Positions 22,701 through 29,401 of a DNA stretch of 29,401 nt are shown piece by piece. The notes beneath the pieces are model-generated. The model did no database searches. It was given only the letters and a program-made list of their open reading frames with translations, and was not told the DNA's origin. Within the stretch, counting starts at the first letter, position 1, and each line of letters begins with the position of its first letter. A program made the translations under genes and the position numbers. Origin of the DNA: JBDTMC01 sp039934475 (GTDB lineage Bacteria; Acidobacteriota; Terriglobia; Bryobacterales; Bryobacteraceae); the NCBI GenBank assembly GCA_039934475.1, contig JBDTMC010000033.1:1-29401 (forward strand), given 5' to 3'.

Positions 22701-23055
22701 CGCCAGCCGCCCTGACTTGGCCGGCGACCCGAATGCAGGCCCGCATACGGTGAATCAATGGCTCAGCCGCAGCGCCTTTCGCCGCCTGAATCCAAAAACG
22801 GAGGCGGGCAATTTCGGCAATGCGGGGCGTAACATCGCGCGCGGGCCGGCGTTCGCCAACCTCGATACATCGTTGATGAAGAACTTCCGCTTCAGCGAGC
22901 GTTGGAGCCTGCAATTCCGCGCTGAGAGCTTCAACACGGCCAACCATCCGAACTTCGCGGTCCCCGTCGCGGACCTTGCTTCGCCGAACTTCGGGCATAT
23001 CCTTTCCGCCAGCCCAGCGCGGCTTTCGCAACTGGCGCTGAAGTTGTTGTTCTAA
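19783..23055 (+). CDS. TonB-dependent receptor with carboxypeptidase-regulatory-like domain (Oar/SusC-like)
   Basis: This is an intact outer-membrane receptor of 1090 residues from ATG 19783, chosen because the signal peptide MSNFLQQKCVRLLLLCLSVP begins there; the frame can be extended to a TTG at 19717. The regulatory-like domain follows (VGTLEGIVADKTGGSVAGAI). The plug carries DLPLNGRNFTQLGLLQNGV, NNYLVDGAQNID and TVVTRSGGNDIHGTVYEFFR. The barrel ends with FRAESFNTANHPNFAVPVAD and the terminal Phe of LALKLLF. The same family as the frameshifted receptor at 2465 but distinct in sequence. TonB receptors of this group import large or complex nutrients; the ligand cannot be deduced. An MFS gene starts 11 bp downstream, suggesting a two-step uptake or uptake/export pair. 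The halogenase-like pair lies 118 bp upstream. Confidence 0.9.
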   Translation: MSNFLQQKCVRLLLLCLSVPFAVSAQDPVGTLEGIVADKTGGSVAGAIVTARNLQTSFTNKQPTSGEGLFRFGTLPIGRYSLTVEAPNFARFQQEPIEIGVSQTLRIDVRLEVVGVAETVTVSGEAGLVDTSTNTLGKTVSGREVLDLPLNGRNFTQLGLLQNGVAPLTLGIKNLGGPLRANQAYAVNGQRPESNNYLVDGAQNIDRLDAGYALKIPVDAIAEFRILTLNAPPEYGGFTGSTTTVVTRSGGNDIHGTVYEFFRNDLLDARNFFSRSVEPLKQNQFGGTIGGPLKKNRLFAFGYYEGFRNRQGITQSSTVPTAAQRAGDFSGLASPLVDFSKGGVPVPGGRIPVDQFNPISLNVIKMYPLGNTTPSIFTSTEVTDNDDNRAGARLDFNQSERDQFFGRYSWSKGVNLNPIDFKGSPLPGFPTRDDLVAHSAVLSNVHLFSSKVSNSLRGSFFRYLFNYEQRLNKTPPSALGFQFESASALGQGAPYFNVSGYSPVGSATSGPRNSAQNTFEVEDALSWFLGKHSIKVGGEFRRNQVNIAQPSVPNGLIIFSPSFPTSDSFANLLLGRPVVFYQGIGFFDRGLRSWNSAAFFQDEYRVNRRVTLNLGVRWEVITPTSEIENRLNTFVPGVQSQIHTDAPKGVLYPGDPGVSAGLAPIYKKAFMPRLGVAWDPTGTGVWSVRTGVGIFYDPFSNGMGLVASPAVSAAPWAQYNQFTGNINFANPYLGHGPPVPGTFAHPSTILAMDNTARAPYAMDWNIAIQRSLHKHYLLEMRYVGTKGTRLPRNREANPAVYRPGATSSDADRRRIYADCKPNGGACELATAAVLTYGSNSTYEAGQVSLSRRYSSGFGFNVSYWFSKTLDYLSSLNVNNSSGTGLAGENDLAQNPFDLRAEHGPSLFDAKHRFVASGSWELPFARRSHGVVKALLHGWQANIIASANSGSPFTVYDSANVALQASSPPLSAYFASRPDLAGDPNAGPHTVNQWLSRSAFRRLNPKTEAGNFGNAGRNIARGPAFANLDTSLMKNFRFSERWSLQFRAESFNTANHPNFAVPVADLASPNFGHILSASPARLSQLALKLLF

Positions 23056-23066
23056 AGGCCGAAGCA

Positions 23067-24356
23067 ATGCGAATCCCCCCAACCTCCTCAAATAACGAAC
23101 TGAGCTGGGACTATCCAGGCTGGCGGGTGGCTGGTGCCTCAGCGCTGGCATCCATGGCTGGATTCGGCCCCATCCTGATTTACACCTTCGGCATTATGCT
23201 GAAGTCCCTCACCGGCGAGTTCGGCTGGTCGCGGGAGACCATCTCCACGGCATTCGGCTGCGCGTCGTTCACGTTGGGATTATCGTCGCCCGGGCTGGGT
23301 TGGCTGCTCGACCGGTATGGGCCGCGGCGGGTGATCGTTCCCTGCGTGATGCTGTTCGGAGCCGCCTTCGCCTCTCTTTCTCTGTTGACGAACAATCGTA
23401 TTCAGCTCTTCGGCACGTTCATCCTGATTGGCGCCGTAGGCAATGCGACTTCGCAAATGGGTTTTGCGAGAGCGGTTTCTACGTGGTTCCAGCAACATCG
23501 CGGGATGGCACTTGCGGTGATGATTGCGGGCTCAACGGTGGGTTCGGTTCTAACTCCATTCATTGCGCAGAGGCTTATCGTCAACTATGGATGGAGGGCC
23601 ACATACGCCATACTGGGCTCCGCCCCGTTCCTGATCGCACTGCCGCTGGTGATCCGATTTCTACGCGAAAAGACCGAGCATCGGACCTCCCGGCTGGTGG
23701 CATCGATGGCCGGAACCCCGGTGGCCGCCGCTTTGGCGACGCGGCCGTTCTGGATACTCGCGCTGACTCTGTTTCTGACGGCAATGAGCACAACGGGAAT
23801 TCTCACGCATCTCGCAGCCTTACTGACAGACCGCGGCGTGACGGCTGGGGGCGCGGCCGCCGCCGTCTCCGTTGTCGCCGGGACGGGCATTATCGGGCGT
23901 TTGATCACCGGCTGGCTGCTTGACAGGGCCTTCGGGCCGCGCGTCAACATGGTTCTTCTCTTTACTACCGCGGCTGGGCTGTTATTACTCTCCCAAGCAC
24001 AGTCTGCCGCAAGCGGACTGGTGGCAGCGGCGCTCATCGGGTTCAGTATGGGCGGCGAATCGGATGTGACGCCGTACCTGCTGGGACGTTATTACGGATT
24101 GCGACGTTTTGCCACGCTCTATGGATTGACTTGGACAGCGTATGCCGTTGCCGCGGCTATGGGCTCTGTGCTTCTAGGGCGGGCGTTCGATGCCACCGGA
24201 TCGTATGGCGTCGTGTTGGTGCGGCTCGCCATACTGGTGTTCATCGCCGGGCTGCTGATGCTCCTGATGCCTCAATATCCGCCTAAAGGCGCAATGGAGG
24301 CGCGCGAAGAGGCTTCCGTTGTAGCGCCGGAGATTCCTCTTCCGGAACGGGCTTAA
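23067..24356 (+). CDS. major facilitator superfamily transporter
   Basis: This is a 429-residue inner-membrane protein with about 12 hydrophobic helices. The loop between helices 2 and 3 carries GWLLDRYGPRR (78-88), the classical MFS motif A; a second copy, GWLLDRAFGPR, follows in the C-terminal half, as expected from the internal duplication. The overall style (long N-terminal half, GRYYGLRRFATLYGL in the second half) resembles the oxalate/formate-antiporter and monocarboxylate-transporter branch of MFS. The substrate is probably an organic anion or small metabolite, without direct proof. It is 11 bp after the TonB receptor, so the two may be co-transcribed and could move one substrate across both membranes. 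It ends 52 bases before a convergent gene. Confidence 0.85.
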   Translation: MRIPPTSSNNELSWDYPGWRVAGASALASMAGFGPILIYTFGIMLKSLTGEFGWSRETISTAFGCASFTLGLSSPGLGWLLDRYGPRRVIVPCVMLFGAAFASLSLLTNNRIQLFGTFILIGAVGNATSQMGFARAVSTWFQQHRGMALAVMIAGSTVGSVLTPFIAQRLIVNYGWRATYAILGSAPFLIALPLVIRFLREKTEHRTSRLVASMAGTPVAAALATRPFWILALTLFLTAMSTTGILTHLAALLTDRGVTAGGAAAAVSVVAGTGIIGRLITGWLLDRAFGPRVNMVLLFTTAAGLLLLSQAQSAASGLVAAALIGFSMGGESDVTPYLLGRYYGLRRFATLYGLTWTAYAVAAAMGSVLLGRAFDATGSYGVVLVRLAILVFIAGLLMLLMPQYPPKGAMEAREEASVVAPEIPLPERA

Positions 24357-24372
24357 GCCTATACGGAAATTG

Positions 24373-24394
24373 GCGCAACGGAATACCATTGCGC
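24373..24394. terminator. small inverted repeat between convergent genes
   Basis: GCGCAA at 24373-24378 and TTGCGC at 24389-24394 could pair across a ten-base loop in either transcript, in the 52-base gap between the MFS gene and the ABC permease gene. The stem is only six pairs and no T tract follows, so bidirectional termination is merely possible. Confidence 0.2.
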
Positions 24395-24408
24395 GGAACG
24401 AGTGTCGC

Positions 24409-25206
24409 CTACAGCTGATCGGACAGTCGCTTACGGATAAGACGGAACAAGCCTAAGCCGATAACGAGCGATGCCGTCGAGACTAAAGCCAGTTTCCACA
24501 CCAGGCTTGGCGGCGGTGCCTTGGACTCAAGGATGACGTTTCGCATGGCAAGGACCAAGGCCGCGACGGGGTTGAACTGATAGATTTCCCTATACTCTGG
24601 CCGGACAAACGAAAACGGATAGAAAATCGGTACAAGCCAAAACAGGACCGTCACCGCGGACTCTACAATATAGCGCGTATCGCGAATGTAGACATTGATG
24701 CACGAAGAGGCCAACGCGAGACCGCAAACGAACACGATTTCCATCACCCACAACGCTGGCAGCCAGAACCAATAAACGTTCCACGTCAGCCCCGCGGCAA
24801 AGACGAAGACAATGATGAGGGACATCTGTATCAGCAGGTGCATCACATTGCCGAGGACGGTGCTGATGGGCACTACTTCAAGGGGAATGGGAACCCGCTT
24901 GACGATATTCGCATTTTCTACGAGGGAATTCGTAGCTGTCGACCACGACACGGCGAGAAAGTTGAAGGGGACGATGCCGCAAAGGACGAAAACCGGGAAG
25001 TTGGGCACGCTGTTGCGAAAGATCTTGGTGAAGACAAACCAGTAGACGGTCATCATCACCAGCGGGTTCAAGAGCGACCAAAACAGACCTAAAGAAGCGT
25101 TTCGGTAGCGAACGCGGAAGTCCTTCAGAACCAGAGACCGGATCAGGAAATAAATATCTCCTTTCCAGGCCAAACCAACGAGGGAAATGGGGCGGGTTGC
25201 GGACAA
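24409..25206 (-). CDS. ABC-2 type transporter permease, polysaccharide/polyol-phosphate export type (Wzm-like)
   Basis: This is a 265-residue inner-membrane protein. A short cytoplasmic N-terminus with FLIRSLVLKDFRVRYRNASL is followed by about six hydrophobic helices (LLNPLVMMTVYWFVFTKIF, MHLLIQMSLIIVFVFAAGL, MEIVFVCGLALASSCINVYI, VTVLFWLVPIFYPF and others). LKDFRVRYRNASLGLFWS and IRDTRYIVESAVTVLFW match the permease family that exports lipid-linked O-antigen, capsule or teichoic-acid polymers. It should partner with an ATPase, usually encoded next door; none is in the window on either side. Start: the frame begins at a TTG (25206) without a clear ribosome site. An internal AAAGGAG lies near 25155, but no good start codon follows it, so the true N-terminus is uncertain. 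It is convergent with the MFS gene. Confidence 0.85.
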   Translation of the reverse strand: MSATRPISLVGLAWKGDIYFLIRSLVLKDFRVRYRNASLGLFWSLLNPLVMMTVYWFVFTKIFRNSVPNFPVFVLCGIVPFNFLAVSWSTATNSLVENANIVKRVPIPLEVVPISTVLGNVMHLLIQMSLIIVFVFAAGLTWNVYWFWLPALWVMEIVFVCGLALASSCINVYIRDTRYIVESAVTVLFWLVPIFYPFSFVRPEYREIYQFNPVAALVLAMRNVILESKAPPPSLVWKLALVSTASLVIGLGLFRLIRKRLSDQL

Positions 25207-25332
25207 CTAAAATATTAGCATGGTTAGAGTTGAGGTCGGATGCCGGAGTTGTCTATCGCAACATGATCCTGCAACGGACAGGCAAAGCGGCGGCTAAGCC
25301 CATCGGCGGGGGTTTCGGAGCAATCGATCCGA

Positions 25333-25338
25333 TATAAC
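25333..25338 (+). promoter_or_regulatory. -10-like box placed for a leaderless transcript
   Basis: TATAAC (5 of 6 to TATAAT) ends eight bases before the ATG at 25347, so transcription would begin at or within a base or two of the start codon. No Shine-Dalgarno sequence lies before that ATG. No good -35 is seen 16-18 bases upstream. The rest of the gap 25207-25346 shows nothing else. Confidence 0.3.
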
Positions 25339-25346
25339 ATAGTGCT

Positions 25347-28300
25347 ATGACTTCGTCTGAGACCGTTGCGTTCGCGCTCGCGGTCCTTCTGGCAACCGGG
25401 GCGCAGGCAGCGTCCCCATCTGCTACTTCGCTTTCCGCGTCTCCTAATCCGTCAAGATTCGGTGAAAGTGTAACTCTGACGGCAACTGTAACCCCCGCAT
25501 CCGCCACAGGGCACATCACTTTCTATCAGGGCACTTCAGTGCTTGGCAGGACACCCGTTTCTTCTGGAACGGCGAAGCTAAGTCTTGGGGTATTGGCCAC
25601 CGGGGCCCAACAGTTGAAGGCCCTGTATGGTGGTGATTCTGCCTTGAGTCCGTCCATTTCAAACCTCTTGCCGATGATGGTTAACTCGGTGGCCGCCCAA
25701 GGGTTCAGGTCTGTGAACCTGCAGAACCTGTCGGGCCTGCAGTTTCCTTACCTTGTCGCCGGCGACTTTAACGGCGACGGGAAACTGGATGTGGCTGCTG
25801 TAGACGGAGCTGCATTGGGATTGTGGATCTCCCTCGGCAACGGCGATGGCACGTTCCGTCCCGGACAAACCTTAGGCGGATTTTCGGACGCCTCGGCGAT
25901 CGTCGCATCTGACTTCAACGCTGACGGCTTCCTGGATGTCGCTGTCCTGCAGAGTGGAGCAGGGATTCTTCGCGTCGCAATCGGACACGGCGACGGTACA
26001 TTTGAGGCCGCCGAAAGTTATCCTCTCCACGCTCAGAGATTAGCAACTGGAGATTTCAACGGAGATGGCATCGTCGATATCATCGCTACCGATTACACTT
26101 TCGACAATGGTGGTATCTACCTCTTGTCGGGAAAGGGTGACGCCTCCTTCGCCGGTCCCACATCCGTGAGTGTGGGCAACCCCGCGGGGGCGGTTGTGGT
26201 TGCCGATATCAACAACGACGGTATCGCGGACTTGACTGTCCAGGCAATTACCGGCGACCCCGACGGGTATCAGGCATACCTCGGAAACGGTGACGGAACC
26301 TTTGCCGCGGTCGGCAGTCCAGTTCCGCTTACACACCAGATTAGTGATATTGCTACGGCTGACTTCGATGGTGACGGAAAGACGGACCTTGTTATCGCGA
26401 ACGGATCCGGCGTCTCATTTCTTCGTGGGAACGGAGACGGAACCTTTCGTTCTCCGGTGTTCTTTCCCGTCGCACATCGGGTGAACTCTCTTGCCATTGC
26501 GGACGTAAACGGGGACGGAAAGCTCGACATCGTGGTAGGAACGGGTTATCCCGACCCCGGCAATGAGCTCGCGAGCAGCTTCTTACTGCTGTTGGGCGAC
26601 GGCTCCGGCTCCTTCATGCTCAATCCTTTTCGGGACGGCTACGTCGTCTGGCCCATGGTTTTGGGTGACTTCAATAGCGACGGACGAGTGGATATTTTCG
26701 AGGGATTTACGGTGCCCCAACTCTTTCTCGGACTTGCCCCTACGGACCTGGGCGCTGCCATCAGCCACTCTGGCACCATCACGCAAGGCCAAACCGGCCT
26801 GATTTTCACTGCGGCCGTGTCGAACAGCGGTCCCGCCGCCACAGCGGGTTGGGTAGTCTTCAGCGTCGCCGCATCGGACGGAATCACCATCACGGACATT
26901 ACCGGTCCGGGCTGGCAGTGTTCGGGCACAGGTTGCCACCGGACCGACGCGCTAACGCCTGGTACGAGCTATCCCGTAACCCTCACGGCCAGTATTTCCG
27001 ATTCGGCTCTGCCGTCGCTCAACATTACAGGCAAGCTCACGATCGAGGGGATGAGCGATCCCAATCCCGCGAACGACACTGCCACCGACAGCTTCGCCGT
27101 CATCCAGCACCAGACCATCGTGTTTGGATCCCTGTCTGACCTCGTGTCCGGCGCGCCGGCCTTCCGGCTCCACGCCGCCGCCACGTCGGGGCTCCCGGTC
27201 AGCTATGCCGCTGCGGGTAACTGCACGCTGAGCGGCGTGACAGTGGCCGTGACTGGCGCCGGTTCCTGTGCCATCACCGCCCGGCAACCTGGCGACTCCC
27301 TTTACCTCCCGGCGCCGGATGTCGTCCGCCGCTTCACTGTAGGTGCGGCAGCCACTACCGTCACTCTTACAGCGTCAGCCGCATCTGCGAGACTGGGAGC
27401 CTCCGTTACCGTCACCGCCACTATCATGCCTTCCGCCGCCCAAGGCCGTGTGGCTTTCTACGACGGCGACTCTCTGCTGGGAACGACGGATGTAGCGCAG
27501 GGCATGGCCCACTTTGTGGTGAATACTTCCAACACCGGCATTCGGCGCATCTATGCCCGGTACCTCGGAACACAGCCGTGGCCCGGGGCCACGTCGCCGG
27601 TGCTGAACCTCACGGTGACTTCAACCCCGGCATTCAACTACACGCCTACCTCTGTTCCCTCATCCGGAGGCGGTATGCTAGCCGGCGTTGCCGCAGGAGA
27701 TTTTAATGGCGACGGGTTTCCTGACATTGTTGGAGTGGCCGACTTCGCCATCGTCGTCTCATTAGGTGATGGCGCTGGCCACCTGGCCCCCCCGGTTGTA
27801 ACCTGGTTACTTGATGGAAGGCGAGACAATCCGAATTTGGCTATCGGCGACTTCAATGGCGATGGAAAGCTCGACGTTGCTGTTGTGGGTGGTTGGCAAT
27901 CTTACGACCAAAACGCGAGCGTCTGGTTGAGTAAAGGGGACGGATCGTTCCAGCTGGGACAACAGCTCACAGTCTCCGGATCGTCCATTACCGCCGCCGA
28001 CTTTAACGGGGATGGTTTTGCCGATCTCGCTATCAGTCGAGGCGCAACGCCGATTGTGAGTGTGCTACTCAGCAAAGGCGATGGTACGTTTGAAGCGCCC
28101 ATCAATTACACCATTACCGGCGATTGGGGAGACCTGCCACTGGCAGCCGCCGATCTGGACCGCGATGGCGCAGTGGATCTCATCGTCGTCACGCCAATTC
28201 GCCATCCAGAGGTTGATAACCGTATCAGTGTCCTCATGGGGCGCGGAGACGGCACCTTTCTGCAACCGGCCGGATGGATCGACGATGTGGCGCAAGTTAC

Positions 28301-29401
28301 TTCCCCATCCGCCACGATTGCCGTCGGCGATCTCAACAACGACGGCCTGCCCGATCTCGTCATACCGAATGGTTTGAGCTACCTGCCCCAACGCTGCTCG
28401 GTGTCCGCCCTCCTCGGAAACGGCGACGGCACCTTCCAAGTACCGCGGCACTACCTCTGCAGTTCGGTCTCTCAGGTATCCGCAAACGGCAATCCCGCTG
28501 GTGTGGCCATTGCCGATTTTACCGGCGACGGCAAGGCCGACATCGCCGCCCTCTTCAATTTCAACGACGGCTACTTGCAGTTGTTCTCCGGCAATGGCGA
28601 TGGAACATTCGCCGCCGCGTCGGTCTACCAATACTCCGCCGCACAGGCTATTGGGTCCAGCACATTTGATTTCAATGGCGATGGCCGCCCCGATCTGACC
28701 GCCCGTCAGTTCACGAATTTTACCTTGCTCCAGGGTGTCCCCGGTCCGGCGCTCCGTCTGACGACCACGCCCATCGGTAGAATCTCTCCCGGTTCGGATG
28801 CGACATACACCATCGCCGTCAGCAACGGACAGGGAGCTACGGCTACGATCGGCGACATTTCCGTGTCGTATCACAACACCGGCTCTCTGGCGATCACCTC
28901 CATTGGGGGTTCCGGCTGGAGTTGCACCAACGGAACCTGCACCAGGAGCGATGCTCTTGCCGGCGGGTCGAGCTTCCCGCCAATTATCGTCCAGTTGCAC
29001 TTGGACTTTACTCCTATCGACGGATTCATTAGCATTACCACCGTCTCAGGAGGCGGTTCCCCTGGGGCAGAGAGCGTCGACACGGGCGTAATCGCCGGCT
29101 CCCCCAGTGCCATTACAGCGGTGAATATTGCAGGGACGGCGTTGGCCCCAACCTTCACCGTCGCGGCTAACGCGTGGCTGGAAATCCACGGAGTGAACCT
29201 GGTGCCGGCTACTACGCCCGCCGCCGGCGTCACTTGGGCCAACGCCCCGGAGTTCGCCTCCGGCCGCATGCCGACCCAACTGGACGGGATCAGCGTCACC
29301 ATTAACCAGCAGCCTGCCTACATCTTCTTCTACTGCAGCGCTGCCACCAGCCCTGTCTGCTCTACGGACCAGGTCAACGCTCTGGCTCCGCCCGACATTG
29401 G
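25347..29401 (+). CDS. giant secreted Ig-like / FG-GAP double-propeller protein with TIGR03437-type C-terminus (3' end outside window)
   Basis: The frame is open from ATG 25347 to the window end, with no stop in 1351 codons. Residues 1-22 are a signal peptide ending AQA-AS. The domains read: Ig-like (about 27-115, TLTATVTPASATGHITFYQG); seven FG-GAP/VCBS calcium loops (139-449, e.g. GDFNGDGKLD); a DUF11-like beta domain with paired Cys in GWQCSGTGC (about 465-560); an MBG-like strand domain (588-667); a second Ig-like (668-757); a second set of seven loops (784-1116); a second DUF11-like domain with GWSCTNGTC (about 1135-1250). The visible end from 1252 (AITAVNIAGTALAPTFTVAA, LDGISVTINQQPA) matches the Solibacter TIGR03437 domain. 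Such proteins are cell-surface or secreted and bind calcium; adhesion or ligand recognition is an inference. No enzyme motif seen. Perhaps 100-150 residues are missing. Confidence 0.85.
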   Translation, partial: MTSSETVAFALAVLLATGAQAASPSATSLSASPNPSRFGESVTLTATVTPASATGHITFYQGTSVLGRTPVSSGTAKLSLGVLATGAQQLKALYGGDSALSPSISNLLPMMVNSVAAQGFRSVNLQNLSGLQFPYLVAGDFNGDGKLDVAAVDGAALGLWISLGNGDGTFRPGQTLGGFSDASAIVASDFNADGFLDVAVLQSGAGILRVAIGHGDGTFEAAESYPLHAQRLATGDFNGDGIVDIIATDYTFDNGGIYLLSGKGDASFAGPTSVSVGNPAGAVVVADINNDGIADLTVQAITGDPDGYQAYLGNGDGTFAAVGSPVPLTHQISDIATADFDGDGKTDLVIANGSGVSFLRGNGDGTFRSPVFFPVAHRVNSLAIADVNGDGKLDIVVGTGYPDPGNELASSFLLLLGDGSGSFMLNPFRDGYVVWPMVLGDFNSDGRVDIFEGFTVPQLFLGLAPTDLGAAISHSGTITQGQTGLIFTAAVSNSGPAATAGWVVFSVAASDGITITDITGPGWQCSGTGCHRTDALTPGTSYPVTLTASISDSALPSLNITGKLTIEGMSDPNPANDTATDSFAVIQHQTIVFGSLSDLVSGAPAFRLHAAATSGLPVSYAAAGNCTLSGVTVAVTGAGSCAITARQPGDSLYLPAPDVVRRFTVGAAATTVTLTASAASARLGASVTVTATIMPSAAQGRVAFYDGDSLLGTTDVAQGMAHFVVNTSNTGIRRIYARYLGTQPWPGATSPVLNLTVTSTPAFNYTPTSVPSSGGGMLAGVAAGDFNGDGFPDIVGVADFAIVVSLGDGAGHLAPPVVTWLLDGRRDNPNLAIGDFNGDGKLDVAVVGGWQSYDQNASVWLSKGDGSFQLGQQLTVSGSSITAADFNGDGFADLAISRGATPIVSVLLSKGDGTFEAPINYTITGDWGDLPLAAADLDRDGAVDLIVVTPIRHPEVDNRISVLMGRGDGTFLQPAGWIDDVAQVTSPSATIAVGDLNNDGLPDLVIPNGLSYLPQRCSVSALLGNGDGTFQVPRHYLCSSVSQVSANGNPAGVAIADFTGDGKADIAALFNFNDGYLQLFSGNGDGTFAAASVYQYSAAQAIGSSTFDFNGDGRPDLTARQFTNFTLLQGVPGPALRLTTTPIGRISPGSDATYTIAVSNGQGATATIGDISVSYHNTGSLAITSIGGSGWSCTNGTCTRSDALAGGSSFPPIIVQLHLDFTPIDGFISITTVSGGGSPGAESVDTGVIAGSPSAITAVNIAGTALAPTFTVAANAWLEIHGVNLVPATTPAAGVTWANAPEFASGRMPTQLDGISVTINQQPAYIFFYCSAATSPVCSTDQVNALAPPDI
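25761..26693 (+). repeat. first block of seven FG-GAP/VCBS calcium-loop repeats
   Basis: Seven D-x-[ND]-x-D-G-x-x-D loops lie at about 50-residue spacing: GDFNGDGKLD, SDFNADGFLD, GDFNGDGIVD, ADINNDGIAD, ADFDGDGKTD, ADVNGDGKLD, GDFNSDGRVD. Each is usually followed by a GDGTF-type turn. Seven blades is the canonical size of an integrin-alpha-like propeller. Confidence 0.85.
27696..28694 (+). repeat. second block of seven FG-GAP/VCBS calcium-loop repeats
   Basis: Seven further loops: GDFNGDGFPD, GDFNGDGKLD, ADFNGDGFAD, ADLDRDGAVD, GDLNNDGLPD, ADFTGDGKAD, FDFNGDGRPD. Spacing and motif match the first block, which lies about 1000 bases upstream. The fourth loop is the most divergent, with Arg in place of the usual small residue. 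Confidence 0.85.

Noticed and set aside
25207..25346. Riboswitch or small RNA in the gap before the giant surface gene
   Set aside because: 140 bases with no recognisable riboswitch core, conserved stem or terminator; only a -10-like box near the start codon.
28065..29000. 311-residue minus-strand open frame
   Set aside because: Antisense to the second FG-GAP block; the regular calcium-loop repeats force a Ile/Ala/Gly-rich mirror frame that merely looks like a protein.

Overview
The window looks like chromosomal DNA from an Acidobacteriota member of the Solibacter/Bryobacter type. Three features point there: two very large TonB-dependent receptors with an N-terminal carboxypeptidase-regulatory-like domain, secreted NHL/HYDIN-type and FG-GAP/Ig-type proteins, and, at the right edge, the start of what reads as the TIGR03437 C-terminal domain, a family I know mainly from Solibacter. 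Coding density is high, GC is moderately high, and there are no tRNA, rRNA, CRISPR, phage or insertion-sequence signatures. The taxonomic call is inference from protein style, not from a marker gene.

Layout. (1) 1-2296: the end of a ROK-family sugar kinase/regulator (+), then two minus-strand genes of unknown function, one with a Tat-like signal. (2) 2402-10357 (+): a good sigma70-like promoter leads into a SusC/Oar-type TonB receptor broken by a frameshift near 5180-5230, then a secreted sulfatase-fold enzyme and an overlapping alkaline-phosphatase-superfamily lipoprotein. (3) 10358-17458 (-): a probable four-gene unit transcribed leftward, consisting of an NHL beta-propeller/HYDIN-domain secreted protein, a secreted polysaccharide-lyase-like toroid protein, a two-domain alpha/beta hydrolase whose second domain has lost its nucleophile, and a single-domain alpha/beta hydrolase. 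(4) 17609-19664 (+): a flavin-dependent halogenase-like protein (GxGxxG and WxWxIP motifs) whose end overlaps an alpha/beta hydrolase with an Asp nucleophile of the haloalkane-dehalogenase/epoxide-hydrolase type. (5) 19783-24356 (+): an intact TonB receptor closely followed by an MFS transporter. (6) 24409-25206 (-): an ABC-2 export permease with no ATPase gene beside it. (7) 25347 to the right edge (+): a giant secreted protein, over 1351 residues, made of a repeated Ig / seven-bladed FG-GAP propeller / Cys-pair module set and cut by the window end.

Taken together, regions 2 and 3 look like a polymer-scavenging locus: an outer-membrane receptor plus secreted esterase, lyase and sulfatase/phosphatase-fold enzymes. 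Regions 4 and 5 look like a small halogen-chemistry or natural-product locus next to an importer/exporter pair. These groupings rest on spacing and family membership only. The best candidates for something undescribed are the halogenase plus Asp-nucleophile hydrolase couple, the sulfatase-fold enzyme lacking the formylglycine Cys/Ser, the hydrolase with a decayed second domain, and the duplicated propeller protein.
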